A stretch of 64,000 nucleotides of DNA from Niabella insulamsoli (GTDB taxonomy: Bacteria > Bacteroidota > Bacteroidia > Chitinophagales > Chitinophagaceae). The notes under the pieces are model-generated. The model saw only the letters and a list, made by a program, of their open reading frames with translations, made no database searches and was not told the DNA's origin. Shown here piece by piece: positions 50,543-59,930 of the stretch; the first letter of the stretch is position 1; every line of letters begins with the position of its first letter. Location: assembly GCF_039652435.2 (NCBI RefSeq), contig NZ_CP190246.1, positions 682,001-746,000 of the forward strand, given 5' to 3'. Position numbers and translations under genes: made by a program.

Positions 50543-51952
50543 ATGACTATGAGCAAAAACTTCAATCCTGACAAGCAACATACTTTAAAAAAATCAGTAA
50601 ATATCAGTGGAACAGGCCTGCATACCGGGATACTTGCTGATATGTCGCTAAAGCCCGCAAATGCTGGGTTTGGAGTAAAATTTCAAAGGGTTGATTTGCC
50701 AAACAAGCCGGTAATCAAGGCTGATTGTGATTTGGTCACCGACACCAGCCGCGGAACTACGCTTGAAGCCAATGGCGCTAAAGTAAGCACCGTTGAGCAT
50801 TTGCTGGCGGCATTGGTGGGCATGGGCGTAGACAACTGCCTCATTGAAATCAATGGCCCCGAAGTTCCGATTATGGACGGCAGCTCGATGCCTTTTATTG
50901 AAATTATCGAAGAAGCAGGTGTTGAGGAGCAGGATGCCGCTAAAGTTTGGTATTCGATAGATGAGAATTTATACCTTACAGACGAAGATAAGCGTGTGGA
51001 AATGGTGATTATGCCGGCGCGTGAATATCAAATCACTACGTTAATCGACTTTAATTCTCCGGTTTTGGGCACGCAACACGCCGAGCTGAAAACCATGAGG
51101 AATTTTAAAGACAAAATTTCAACCTGCCGTACTTTCTGTTTTTTACATGAGCTTGAAATGCTGCTCGATCACAATCTGATCAAAGGCGGCGACGTTAATA
51201 ACGCTATCGTGGTCGTGGATAAACCCGTCGGCGAAGCGGAACTCGAACGGCTGAAAAAGATTTTTAAGAAAGAAGACATTGAGGTAAAAAGCGAAGGCTA
51301 TTTGAATAATTTAGAATTACGCTTTCCCAACGAACCTGCCCGCCACAAGCTGTTGGACGTCGTGGGTGATCTGGCATTGATTGGCTATCCGGTAAAAGGG
51401 CGTGTGATCGCCAACAGGCCGGGGCATAGCACCAATATAGCTTTTGCCAAACTGATTAAGAAACATATCAAAGCCAATAAGCATATTAAGGATATTCCGA
51501 ACTATGACCCCACAACGCCTGCCGTTTACGATCTGCAGTATATCGAAAAGACATTGCCGCACCGTTTTCCTTTTTTGTTGGTTGACAAAATTGTTGACCT
51601 GACCGACGAGAAAATTATTGGTATTAAAAATGTCACCTTCAATGAGTGGTTTTTCCAAGGCCATTTCCCCGGAAATCCGGTGATGCCGGGCGTTTTGCAA
51701 ATTGAAGCGCTAGCCCAATGTGGCGGCATTTTGGCGATCAACCTGTCTGGCGAGGGTCAGTATGATACTTATTTTTTAAAGATCGACAACTGTAAGTTTA
51801 AGCAAATGGTAAAGCCCGGCGATACCATGATTTTAAAAATGGAACTTACGGCCCCTATCCGTCGCGGCATTTGCGAAATGCACGGAACCGTTTATGTTGG
51901 AAATAAAGTTGCAACAGAAGCCGATTTGGTGGCGCAAATTGTAAAGCGCTAA
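50543..51952 (+). CDS. lpxC/fabZ: LpxC-FabZ fusion
   Basis: 469 aa. Residues ~1-300: UDP-3-O-acyl-GlcNAc deacetylase (HTLKKSVNISGTGLHTG, STVEHLLAALVGMGVDNC with the zinc His, PGHSTNIAFAK), the committed step of lipid A. Residues ~325-469: 3-hydroxyacyl-ACP dehydratase (LPHRFPFLLVDKIVD, GHFPGNPVMPGVLQIEAL with catalytic His, Glu). The fusion is usual in Bacteroidota. Start 50543 or 50549 (MTMSKN); -7 box at 50523. Confidence 0.93.
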   Translation: MTMSKNFNPDKQHTLKKSVNISGTGLHTGILADMSLKPANAGFGVKFQRVDLPNKPVIKADCDLVTDTSRGTTLEANGAKVSTVEHLLAALVGMGVDNCLIEINGPEVPIMDGSSMPFIEIIEEAGVEEQDAAKVWYSIDENLYLTDEDKRVEMVIMPAREYQITTLIDFNSPVLGTQHAELKTMRNFKDKISTCRTFCFLHELEMLLDHNLIKGGDVNNAIVVVDKPVGEAELERLKKIFKKEDIEVKSEGYLNNLELRFPNEPARHKLLDVVGDLALIGYPVKGRVIANRPGHSTNIAFAKLIKKHIKANKHIKDIPNYDPTTPAVYDLQYIEKTLPHRFPFLLVDKIVDLTDEKIIGIKNVTFNEWFFQGHFPGNPVMPGVLQIEALAQCGGILAINLSGEGQYDTYFLKIDNCKFKQMVKPGDTMILKMELTAPIRRGICEMHGTVYVGNKVATEADLVAQIVKR

Positions 51953-51990
51953 GCCGGCTATTTGTGTTATTTTTGATCAAATAGTTTACT

Positions 51991-52389
51991 ATGAAATGGA
52001 TGCCAAAACTGACAATCGCTTTTTGTGCCGTATTGGTACTCCTGTCCTGCAAAAAGGAAACAGAAAACAATAGCCCCGATGATCGCTTTGAAGGCTTATG
52101 GGTGGAGAGCGGGCTGAAAAAAGATACTTTGTTGGTAACCAAGCCAGAAAATTACAGCAGCCTCGGTCCCATGCTTTTTTTGCACCACGATGGAGCCGCG
52201 GCGATTCCTTTCAGTTATAGGTTTAATAGCACCGGTGATACGATTACTTTGTCCGACCTTACTGCCAGTTCCACTGAAGGCCTCAATGTTAAATATAAAG
52301 TGACACTATCGGAGAAAACCTTCTCTATCAATAAATTTCATGCTTCGCTTCCCGAAGGAGCGCCGCTTATTTTCAATCGGGTCAGATAA
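51991..52389 (+). CDS. Small lipoprotein, unknown
   Basis: 132 aa, lipobox VLLSC (Cys20). Mature part has DDRFEGLWVESGLKKDTLLV and beta strands (PMLFLHHDGAAAIPFSYRFN, KYKVTLSEKTFSIN), like the lipocalin-type small Bacteroidota lipoproteins. No function assigned. 38 bp after lpxC-fabZ. Confidence 0.68.
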   Translation: MKWMPKLTIAFCAVLVLLSCKKETENNSPDDRFEGLWVESGLKKDTLLVTKPENYSSLGPMLFLHHDGAAAIPFSYRFNSTGDTITLSDLTASSTEGLNVKYKVTLSEKTFSINKFHASLPEGAPLIFNRVR

Positions 52390-52498
52390 ACCAAAAGACA
52401 GTTTATTCTTGTAAATGTTTGATTATCAATATCTTTATCCGAGACTAACGAGATATCAACATTTGCAGCTAAAGCCCGTCTCAGTGCTCATTTTTCCG

Positions 52499-52506
52499 TA
52501 AATTTG
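52499..52506 (+). promoter_or_regulatory. -7 box of gyrB
   Basis: TAAATTTG, exact TAnnTTTG, 42 bp before the gyrB ATG at 52549. No clear -33 partner. Confidence 0.55.
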
Positions 52507-52548
52507 CCCATTGCCTCACGGGCATCATTTTCATGTATTTTTAGATTT

Positions 52549-54528
52549 ATGAGTGAAGAAATAAACGAAGTAGTAGCCGCGTCAAAACCAGTCTATGGCG
52601 CCGACAGTATTCAGGTTTTGGAGGGATTGGAAGCGGTTCGCAAAAGGCCGGCGATGTATATCGGCGATATCGGCGTAAAAGGGCTTCACCATCTGGTTTA
52701 TGAGGTGGTTGACAACTCAATCGATGAAGCGCTTGCCGGGCACTGTAAAAACATTGATGTCACCATTCATGAAGATAACTCGATCTCTGTTCAGGACGAC
52801 GGCCGTGGTATTCCGACGGGCATCAATAAAAAAGAAAACAAGTCGGCGCTGGAGATCGTGATGACCGTTCTCCATGCCGGTGGTAAATTTGATAAAGACA
52901 GCTACAAGGTGTCCGGTGGCTTGCACGGGGTTGGGGTGAGTTGCGTAAACGCACTGAGCACCAAAATGATCACCACCGTGCAGCGCGAAGGAAAAGTGTT
53001 TGAGCAGGAGTATCGCATCGGTGTCCCCCAATACAATGTCCGCGAAATCGGCGTATCAGAAAATACGGGGACGCATCAGCACTTTTGGCCCGATTCAAGT
53101 ATTTTTTCAGTTACGGAATATAAATTTGATATCCTGAAAGGTCGCTTGCGCGAGCTTGCTTACCTCAACAAAGGCATTCGCATTACGCTTTCTGATCTTC
53201 GTGAAAAAAATGAAAATGGCGAGATTATTTCCGAAGTGTTTTATAGCGAAGGCGGTATTACCGAGTTCGTTGAAATGCTGGATAAAAGCGCGGGCCGGAC
53301 ACCATTGATTCCCAATGTGGTGAGTGTGGACGGCCATGACGAGCAGACCAATGTGGCGGTCGAAGTGGCGCTTACTTACAACGATTCTTATAACGAACAT
53401 ATTTTTTCTTACGTCAATAACATCAATACCATTGAAGGAGGAACGCATGTAACCGGCTTCCGCCAGGCGTTGACACGGGTATTTAAAAACTACGGGGAAA
53501 AAAACGGCTTGTTCGAAAAAGCAAAAGTGACCATCGAGGGCGATGATTTCAGGGAAGGCTTGAGCGCCATCATTTCGGTGAAAGTGCCGGAGCCTCAATT
53601 TGAAGGCCAAACCAAAACAAAACTCGGTAACAGCGAAGTAAGCGGGGTGGTGCAAACCACTGTCGCGCGTGTATTGGAAGTTTTTTTAGAAGAGAATCCG
53701 AAGGACGCTAAAAATATCATTAATAAAGTGATTCTCGCGGCTCAGGCGCGGGCTGCGGCAAGAAAAGCGCGCGACCTGGTGCAACGCAAATCCGTTTTGA
53801 GCGGAGGAGGCTTGCCGGGTAAGCTGGCCGATTGCTCTGATCGTGATCCCGAGCGTTGCGAGCTCTACCTTGTCGAGGGAGATTCGGCGGGCGGTACGGC
53901 CAAGCAGGGCCGCGATCGTTCCTTTCAGGCTATATTACCGCTGAGGGGTAAAATCCTGAACGTGGAAAAAGCCATGGAGCATAAGATTTATGAAAACGAG
54001 GAAATCCGTAATATTTATACAGCATTGGGCGTAACGGTGGGAACGCCGGAAGATCCGAAAGCCCTGAACCTGGTTAAACTGCGCTATCATAAGTTAATCA
54101 TTATGACGGATGCCGATGTGGATGGAAGCCACATTGCAACGCTGATCCTCACCTTCGTTTACCGTTACATGAAAGAACTGGTGGAGCAGGGTTATGTTTA
54201 TATCGCGCAACCGCCTTTGTACCTGATAAAAAAGGGAAAGGAGTCGGCTTACGCTTATAACGAAGAACAGCGCAAAGCGCTTGTGGAAAGGCTGGGCGCT
54301 GGCAAGGAAGAATCGGTGGGTATCCAGCGTTATAAAGGTTTGGGAGAGATGAACGCCAACCAGCTTTGGGAAACCACAATGGATCCGGATCGCAGAACGT
54401 TAAAACAGGTAACCATCGAAAGCGCTGCTGAAGCCGACCGCGTATTTAGCATGCTGATGGGAGATGAAGTGGCGCCACGGCGCGATTTTATCGAAACCAA
54501 TGCGAAGTATGCCAAGCTGGATGTTTAA
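52549..54528 (+). CDS. gyrB: DNA gyrase subunit B
   Basis: 659 aa. GHKL ATPase (EAVRKRPAMYIGDIG, EVVDNSIDEALAG, VQDDGRGIPTG, VSGGLHGVGVSCVNALS), transducer (EGGTHVTGFRQALTRV), TOPRIM (LVEGDSAGGTAKQGRDR, IMTDADVDGSHI) and the C-terminal RYKGLGEMNANQLWETTM. The ATG at 52549 fits the family start; the in-frame ATG at 52504 would begin at the -7 box. Last codons overlap the convergent TPR gene by 4 nt. Confidence 0.96.
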   Translation: MSEEINEVVAASKPVYGADSIQVLEGLEAVRKRPAMYIGDIGVKGLHHLVYEVVDNSIDEALAGHCKNIDVTIHEDNSISVQDDGRGIPTGINKKENKSALEIVMTVLHAGGKFDKDSYKVSGGLHGVGVSCVNALSTKMITTVQREGKVFEQEYRIGVPQYNVREIGVSENTGTHQHFWPDSSIFSVTEYKFDILKGRLRELAYLNKGIRITLSDLREKNENGEIISEVFYSEGGITEFVEMLDKSAGRTPLIPNVVSVDGHDEQTNVAVEVALTYNDSYNEHIFSYVNNINTIEGGTHVTGFRQALTRVFKNYGEKNGLFEKAKVTIEGDDFREGLSAIISVKVPEPQFEGQTKTKLGNSEVSGVVQTTVARVLEVFLEENPKDAKNIINKVILAAQARAAARKARDLVQRKSVLSGGGLPGKLADCSDRDPERCELYLVEGDSAGGTAKQGRDRSFQAILPLRGKILNVEKAMEHKIYENEEIRNIYTALGVTVGTPEDPKALNLVKLRYHKLIIMTDADVDGSHIATLILTFVYRYMKELVEQGYVYIAQPPLYLIKKGKESAYAYNEEQRKALVERLGAGKEESVGIQRYKGLGEMNANQLWETTMDPDRRTLKQVTIESAAEADRVFSMLMGDEVAPRRDFIETNAKYAKLDV

Positions 54529-55682
54529 TCCGCTTTTAAATATTCTTTGATGTAATTTTCCAGTTTCGCCTCGAGGGGTGAAGCTGGATTTTTCTTTTGG
54601 GAAAGAAATTTCTTATAGTATAGTGCGGCTTTCGGTTTGTTTTTTAAGTCGTCATAAATCTTCCCCGCGAGATAAAGATCGATAGGGTCTTGAAAAATAT
54701 AAAACGAAGTATCTATCTCGCTCGCCGCTTTCGCATATTGCTTCATGAGTGTATAATTATCGGCTTTGGCCCTGAAATAGGTTTGCGCCTGATCCAGAAG
54801 GTTGAGTTCGATACATTCGTCCAGCAAATGATTGCTCCTTGTGTAATCACCTTTTTTACCATAACAAAGAGCGAGGCAATAAGTGATTTGTTCTGCACCC
54901 AGGTTGTGTTCTATCAGGCAATCGCACAAAGCAATACTTTTGTCAATCTGGTTGGTATTCAGATAGCTGTAAGCAAGGTACATGTAGGAGTAAAAAGAAG
55001 AGGCCGGCGGTAAAGAATCTTTGAGCAGCAGCTCGCCCCAGTAAATTACGTCTTTAAAAGCTTTTAGCTTGTGGCTCATCGATATCTTTTTCTGAATCAC
55101 ATCGACATTAGCATTGTCTTTGGCGAGAAAGGCATCAATCACTTTTGCCGCGCGGTCACCTTCTTTCCTACGCTCCAAAGCTTTGGCGTAGGCTACCGTT
55201 ATCTTACCCGAAGAAGGATTTAACTCAAAAGCCTTTTCAAAATACGCGAAGGCAGCATCGTATTCCCTCACGCTATTTAAACTTCTGCCACCCAAATACC
55301 AAAACTTAGATTGCTGTGGTTGGATAGTTGTAAGCATTTTATAATAGAAAGCAGCGCTGTCGTCTTTGTTATAAATCTGGTTATCATAAATGGTGGCCAA
55401 AAACAGGTTGGCCTGAAAATCCAGCGGCTCTTGCGCAGCTATTTTTAGATAGGTATCTCGCGCTTCCAGCGGCATCTCCATCATATAATAACAATAGCCC
55501 ATATCCATCAGGTAGCTTTTATTATAAGCGTCAAGCTGTTTGGTTTTTAACCATTCCAGGCAGCTTTCAAAATCCATATTTTGAAAATACCTCAGGGTTT
55601 CCGTTCGGTTATAGCTAATTTCCTGCGCGCTTAAAATACCATAACTATAAAGTAAAACAATGAGCAGCAATCTTTTAATCAT
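54525..55682 (-). CDS. Secreted TPR protein
   Basis: 385 aa from ATG at 55682: signal peptide MIKRLLLIVLLYSYGILSAQ, then about nine TPR-like helix pairs (NMDFESCLEWLKTKQLDAYN, PLEARDTYLKIAAQEPLDFQ, EYDAAFAYFEKAFELNPSSG, YTRSNHLLDECIELN). A scaffold or partner-binding role in the periplasm or outer membrane is likely; no enzyme domain. The frame is open to 55712, but a -7 box at 55710-55717 excludes that start. Confidence 0.82.
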   Translation of the reverse strand: MIKRLLLIVLLYSYGILSAQEISYNRTETLRYFQNMDFESCLEWLKTKQLDAYNKSYLMDMGYCYYMMEMPLEARDTYLKIAAQEPLDFQANLFLATIYDNQIYNKDDSAAFYYKMLTTIQPQQSKFWYLGGRSLNSVREYDAAFAYFEKAFELNPSSGKITVAYAKALERRKEGDRAAKVIDAFLAKDNANVDVIQKKISMSHKLKAFKDVIYWGELLLKDSLPPASSFYSYMYLAYSYLNTNQIDKSIALCDCLIEHNLGAEQITYCLALCYGKKGDYTRSNHLLDECIELNLLDQAQTYFRAKADNYTLMKQYAKAASEIDTSFYIFQDPIDLYLAGKIYDDLKNKPKAALYYKKFLSQKKNPASPLEAKLENYIKEYLKAD

Positions 55683-55709
55683 GGCATAATTTTTAATTGA
55701 ACAAGTAAT

Positions 55710-55717
55710 CAAATATA
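55710..55717 (-). promoter_or_regulatory. -7 box of TPR gene
   Basis: TATATTTG on the minus strand, ~28 bp before the ATG at 55682. Confidence 0.6.
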
Positions 55718-55817
55718 ACTAATATTTTAGTTTTAAATTGTGTTTTTAGAGATAAATAGGTGGGATTTGATCTAAAACCCGTAATTTCAATTTTTCTTAA
55801 CCCAAAAATGATAGCAT

Positions 55818-56021
55818 ATGGCAGATGCAACGCTTACAGCTTACAACGTAAAAACTAAAGAAAAGAATGTTCCGATCCAGGACGCAGTAGTGTCAAGAAC
55901 GGCAAAAGGAGGATATATCGCAAAAGGCCACGACGGTAAAGGAAACAAACTTACCGCGCTGCTTGGAGAGGCAAAAGCATTAGCCGCTATTAAGGCAGGT
56001 GTTGCGAAGCAGGATTGGTAA
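55818..56021 (+). CDS. Small conserved protein, unknown
   Basis: 67 aa, no signal. MADATLTAYNVKTKEKNVP, then GGYIAKGHDGKGNKLTALLG and a C-terminal helix ending KQDW. Small cytosolic proteins of this form, with ADATLxAYNVKTK and G-x-DGKGNK, are conserved in Chitinophagaceae; function unknown. Own terminator downstream. Confidence 0.7.
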   Translation: MADATLTAYNVKTKEKNVPIQDAVVSRTAKGGYIAKGHDGKGNKLTALLGEAKALAAIKAGVAKQDW

Positions 56022-56047
56022 TGCGATAAAATTTTTTACTTTATAGT

Positions 56048-56078
56048 ATGCCCGGCAGATTCTGTCGGGCATTTTTTT
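56048..56078 (+). terminator. Intrinsic terminator
   Basis: ATGCCCGGCAGA / TCTGTCGGGCAT arms (one G-T pair) followed by a T run to 56078, 27 bp after the small gene. Confidence 0.85.
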
Positions 56079-56132
56079 GTATGAAGATGGAATATCTTAG
56101 AGCAGCGATGTGCTTTCTTACTATAATGCGAT

Positions 56133-56146
56133 AAACGATAACGTTT
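56133..56146. promoter_or_regulatory. Operator candidate upstream of GH28 gene
   Basis: AAACG-ATAA-CGTTT, perfect 5-bp arms, 57 bp before the GH28 ATG. The right half reads CGTTTGC, the same half-site as in the LacI-type palindrome at 6331-6344. Confidence 0.4.
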
Positions 56147-56202
56147 GCGTAAATAAAGTGATACCCAATTGTTTTGTCAAATACGTATTCTGATTACCTT
56201 GT

Positions 56203-57867
56203 ATGCCTAAACGATTGTGGATGTACAAAAATATACTTGCATTTTTACTTTTCAATGTTGCTGCCATTGTTGCTCATGCACAGGAAAACTGGAACCTGCC
56301 AAAAATTGAAAAGACAAATTTTAAAGCTGCCGTTTACGATGTTACAAAATACGGAGCCGTTGGCGACGGATACCAGCTCAACACAAAGGCCATTCAAAGC
56401 GCCATAGATGCGTGTAGCGCCCAGGGCGGCGGTGTGGTGAAAATCCCTTCCGGCTTGTGGCTTAGCGGCCCCATTGTTTTAAAAAGCAATGTGAACTTAA
56501 ATCTTTCCGTTGGCGCCACTTTATTATTCACAAAAGATAAAAGCCAATATCCGCTGGTGAAGGCCAACTGGGAAGGGTTTGAGCAAATGCGCAACCAGTC
56601 GCCCATATCCGCCGAAGGCGCTACCAATATCGGTATCACCGGCAAGGGGATTATTGATGGGAATGGCGACGTTTGGCGCGCTGTGAAAAAGTCAAAACTC
56701 ACGGAAGGCCAGTGGAAAGACCTGTTAGCTTCGGGAGGTGTTTTGAATGAGAAAAAAGACATCTGGATGCCTTCGGAAAGTTTTGCCAAAGGCCAAAGTG
56801 TAAAAGATGCCGGCCGCCTGTCACCCGAAAAAGATGCAGCTTTTTTCGAATCGGTTAAAGATTTTCTGCGCCCCAATTTACTGGTGCTTACAAAATGTGA
56901 TAAAATCCTGCTGGAAGGTGTCACTTTTCAAAACTCGCCAGCCTGGTGCCTCCATCCGCTGATGAGCAGCAATATCACTGTGCGTAACATTTTTGTTAAA
57001 AATCCGTGGTATGCCCAAAACGGCGATGGCATCGATCTTGAAAGCTGCAGCAATGCGCTTATCGAAAACAGTGTTTTTGATGTGGGGGATGATGGCCTCT
57101 GCATGAAAAGCGGCCGCGATGCCGACGGGCGCGCGCGGGCCATGCCAACCCAAAACGTGATCATCCGCGGCTGCACCGTTTACGCCTCGCATGGTGGATT
57201 CGTAGTAGGCAGCGAAATGAGCGGCGGCGTCAATAATGTCTATGTGAGCAATTGCAATTTTATCGGCAGCGATATCGGCTTGCGGTTTAAAACTACGCGC
57301 GGCCGCGGCGGTGTTGTGGAGAATATTTTCATTAAGGATATTTATATGAAAGATATTCCGGGCGACGCGGTATTGTTTGATATGTACTATATGGGAAAAG
57401 ATCCGGTGCCCCAATTTGGCGAAAAGCGCGAGCTGCCAAAAGTTGAAATGTTGCCGGTGGATGAAACCACACCATCTTTTAGAAATATCCAAATGAGCAA
57501 TGTTTTCTGCAACGGCGCTAAAAAAGCGATTTTTATCCGGGGTCTGCCCGAAATGCATGTCAAGGACATCAAAATTGAAAATTCGGTTTTTCAATCAGAT
57601 TTTGGTGTGGATATCCAGGAAGCCAGCAATATCTCATTTTCCAACGTAAAAGTGTTTAGTAAAGAAAAAGATCCGGTGATTGATATTATCAACAGCGACA
57701 TTATTTCCATAAAAGATTTCGATTATAGTAAAAACACGGAGCTCCTGATGCGTGTTGCCGGCGATCGCACAAAGGCGATCATGATGAAGCAAACCGATTA
57801 TGAAAAAACGAAACAAAAAGTTAAGGCTGAATTAGGTGCTTCGGCGGCTGAATTGTTTATCAAATAA
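56203..57867 (+). CDS. GH28 polygalacturonase, secreted
   Basis: 554 aa with a signal peptide (ends VAHAQ; ATG at 56221 is an alternative). A parallel beta-helix with all GH28 motifs: NGDGID (273-278, catalytic D275), VGDDG (D296, D297), SHGG (H330) and RFKT (R361, K363). VYDVTKYGAVGDG is the usual entry motif. Hydrolyses alpha-1,4-galacturonide bonds in pectin; the long insert at ~160-220 suggests a specialised or exo-acting enzyme (inference). First gene of the pectin operon. Confidence 0.92.
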   Translation: MPKRLWMYKNILAFLLFNVAAIVAHAQENWNLPKIEKTNFKAAVYDVTKYGAVGDGYQLNTKAIQSAIDACSAQGGGVVKIPSGLWLSGPIVLKSNVNLNLSVGATLLFTKDKSQYPLVKANWEGFEQMRNQSPISAEGATNIGITGKGIIDGNGDVWRAVKKSKLTEGQWKDLLASGGVLNEKKDIWMPSESFAKGQSVKDAGRLSPEKDAAFFESVKDFLRPNLLVLTKCDKILLEGVTFQNSPAWCLHPLMSSNITVRNIFVKNPWYAQNGDGIDLESCSNALIENSVFDVGDDGLCMKSGRDADGRARAMPTQNVIIRGCTVYASHGGFVVGSEMSGGVNNVYVSNCNFIGSDIGLRFKTTRGRGGVVENIFIKDIYMKDIPGDAVLFDMYYMGKDPVPQFGEKRELPKVEMLPVDETTPSFRNIQMSNVFCNGAKKAIFIRGLPEMHVKDIKIENSVFQSDFGVDIQEASNISFSNVKVFSKEKDPVIDIINSDIISIKDFDYSKNTELLMRVAGDRTKAIMMKQTDYEKTKQKVKAELGASAAELFIK

Positions 57868-57913
57868 ACTTATAAATTGCGGCTTTTCCTGATCTCTTTT
57901 AATTAAAAAACGT

Positions 57914-59815
57914 ATGAAGAAAATAGTATTCCTTTTAATAACCTGCTTTTCAATCGCAGCTCAGGCACAGGACTTGCCCTATTCGCAACAAATGGCGCTG
58001 ACGGCGATGCGTATGTGGCCGGACTCTTTCAGCTCTGCCCCGGGGAATCCCGCCAGGTGGAGCTATGACCAGGGCGTTATTCTGAAAGGAATTGAAGGCA
58101 TCTGGCAGGCGACAGGCGATGCAAAATGGTTTAACTACATTGAGCATAGCATGGATCATTATGTGCGGGAAGACGGTTCTATTAAGGATTACGATATTGA
58201 TCATTATAATATAGATCATTTGAATAACGGTAAAGCGCTGCTGACCATTTATCGTGTTACCGGGAAAGCCAAATACAAAAAAGCTATTGAACTGTTGCGC
58301 AGCCAATTGCTAAAACATCCCCGAACCAAAGAGGGCGGTTTTTGGCACAAACAGATTTATCCCTGGCAAATGTGGTTAGATGGTCTATACATGGGACAGC
58401 CTTTTTATGCCGAGTATGCACAGGTGTTTGGAGAAGATACCATTTTCAACGACGTAACGCGGCAGTTTGTGTTGATGGAAAAAAACAGCCGCGATCCTAA
58501 AACCGGTTTGTTATATCATGGGTATGATGAATCGAGAACGCAGCAATGGGCCGATAAAACCACAGGCCGGTCGCCTCATTTTTGGGCGCGCGCCCTGGGC
58601 TGGTATGGTGTGGCTATGGTAGACGCTTTGGACTACTTTCCGGCCGATCATCCCGGCCGCCAGCAAATCATTGAAATTTTAAAACGCTTCGCGACCGCAG
58701 TTGTCAAAGTGCAGGATAAAAAAACCGGTATGTGGTACGACATTGTAGATTTACCCAACCGTAAACCAAACTACCTGGAATCCTCTGCTACGGCGATGCT
58801 TTCTTATACGCTTGCAAAGGGCGCGAGAAAAGGATACATTGCGCAAAGCTTTGCTACCCATGCAAAGAAGGCGTTTGACGGACTGGTGAAATATCAATTA
58901 ACAAAAGATGACAAAGGGTTTACCAATCTGGAAGGAACCGTTACCGTTTCTGGTTTGGGTGGCAAGCCCTACCGCGACGGAAGTTTTGAATATTACATGC
59001 GTGAAAAAGTAAAACAGAATGATCCGAAGGGAATGGGGGCGTTTATTCTCGCAGCCAACGAAATTGAGATGATGCCGAAATTGTCTGTTGGAAAAGGAAA
59101 AACTGTTTTGCTTGATAATTATTTTAATAACGAATGGCAAAAAGGCCCCGGTGGCGAGCAACAGCCATTCCACTACATTTGGACCGAACGCGACAATAAC
59201 GGTTATTATTTTTTAGGCAATTTGTTTGAACAATACGGTGCAACCTTGAACACGCTGAAAGCAGCCCCTTCAAAGGCAAATTTGTCTGGTGCGTCAGTAT
59301 TCATAATTGTTGATGCCGATACGGAAAAAGAAACGGCGCAGCCGCATTATATGAATGAGTCCGATGCGTCCACGATTGCCAGTTGGGTAAAGTCCGGCGG
59401 CGTGCTGGTTTTGCTGGGGAATAACTCTGTGAATGCTGAACAGGAAAAGATCAATTTGCTTGCCGCAAAATTCGGCATTAAATTCAACGGTGATGACCAG
59501 TTGATGGTGAAAGGAAACAACTATGAGCAGGGAGCCGTGATGATTGACAAGGGAAATCCTGTTTTCAAATCAGCCGACAAAATTTATATAAAAGAAATTA
59601 GTTCACTAAGCGTCCATCCTCCGGCGACATCGATCTTGAAAAAAGGCTTTGATGTGATGGCCATTGCGAATTACGGAAAAGGAAAGGTTTTTGTCCTGGG
59701 CGATCCGTGGATCTACAACGAATATGTGGATGGGCGCAAGCTGCCGGCCGAGTACCAGAATTTTGCTGCTGCCGGCGATTGGGTGCAGTGGTTACTTCGT
59801 TCTGCAAAAAAATAA
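57914..59815 (+). CDS. GH105 unsaturated uronyl hydrolase, extra C-domain
   Basis: 633 aa with a signal peptide (AAQAQ). Residues ~25-385 are the (alpha/alpha)6 GH88/GH105 barrel: WSYDQGVILKGIEGIW, YPWQMWLDGLYMGQPFYAEY with D156 as the likely proton donor, HFWARALGWYGVAMVD and ESSATAMLSYTLAKG. It would release 4-deoxy-hexenuronate from pectin oligomers. Residues ~395-633 (FIIVDADTEKETAQPHYMNE, GGVLVLLGNNS, GKVFVLGDPWIYNEYVDGR) are a DUF4350/GATase-like domain not found in YteR itself. Confidence 0.87.
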   Translation: MKKIVFLLITCFSIAAQAQDLPYSQQMALTAMRMWPDSFSSAPGNPARWSYDQGVILKGIEGIWQATGDAKWFNYIEHSMDHYVREDGSIKDYDIDHYNIDHLNNGKALLTIYRVTGKAKYKKAIELLRSQLLKHPRTKEGGFWHKQIYPWQMWLDGLYMGQPFYAEYAQVFGEDTIFNDVTRQFVLMEKNSRDPKTGLLYHGYDESRTQQWADKTTGRSPHFWARALGWYGVAMVDALDYFPADHPGRQQIIEILKRFATAVVKVQDKKTGMWYDIVDLPNRKPNYLESSATAMLSYTLAKGARKGYIAQSFATHAKKAFDGLVKYQLTKDDKGFTNLEGTVTVSGLGGKPYRDGSFEYYMREKVKQNDPKGMGAFILAANEIEMMPKLSVGKGKTVLLDNYFNNEWQKGPGGEQQPFHYIWTERDNNGYYFLGNLFEQYGATLNTLKAAPSKANLSGASVFIIVDADTEKETAQPHYMNESDASTIASWVKSGGVLVLLGNNSVNAEQEKINLLAAKFGIKFNGDDQLMVKGNNYEQGAVMIDKGNPVFKSADKIYIKEISSLSVHPPATSILKKGFDVMAIANYGKGKVFVLGDPWIYNEYVDGRKLPAEYQNFAAAGDWVQWLLRSAKK

Positions 59816-59930
59816 AATAATAATCAGTATCAAATAAGCAGATGAAAGGAAGCATGGCGATTTTCTCGCAAAGGGAAATTTGAGTGTGAAGTTTCATTTG
59901 GCCAATAAAAAAACAACAAAAAATACACGG

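Noticed and set aside
59880..59882. TTG start for uxaB
   Set aside because: Adds a basic 17-residue extension not expected in UxaB; ATG at 59931 fits the family.
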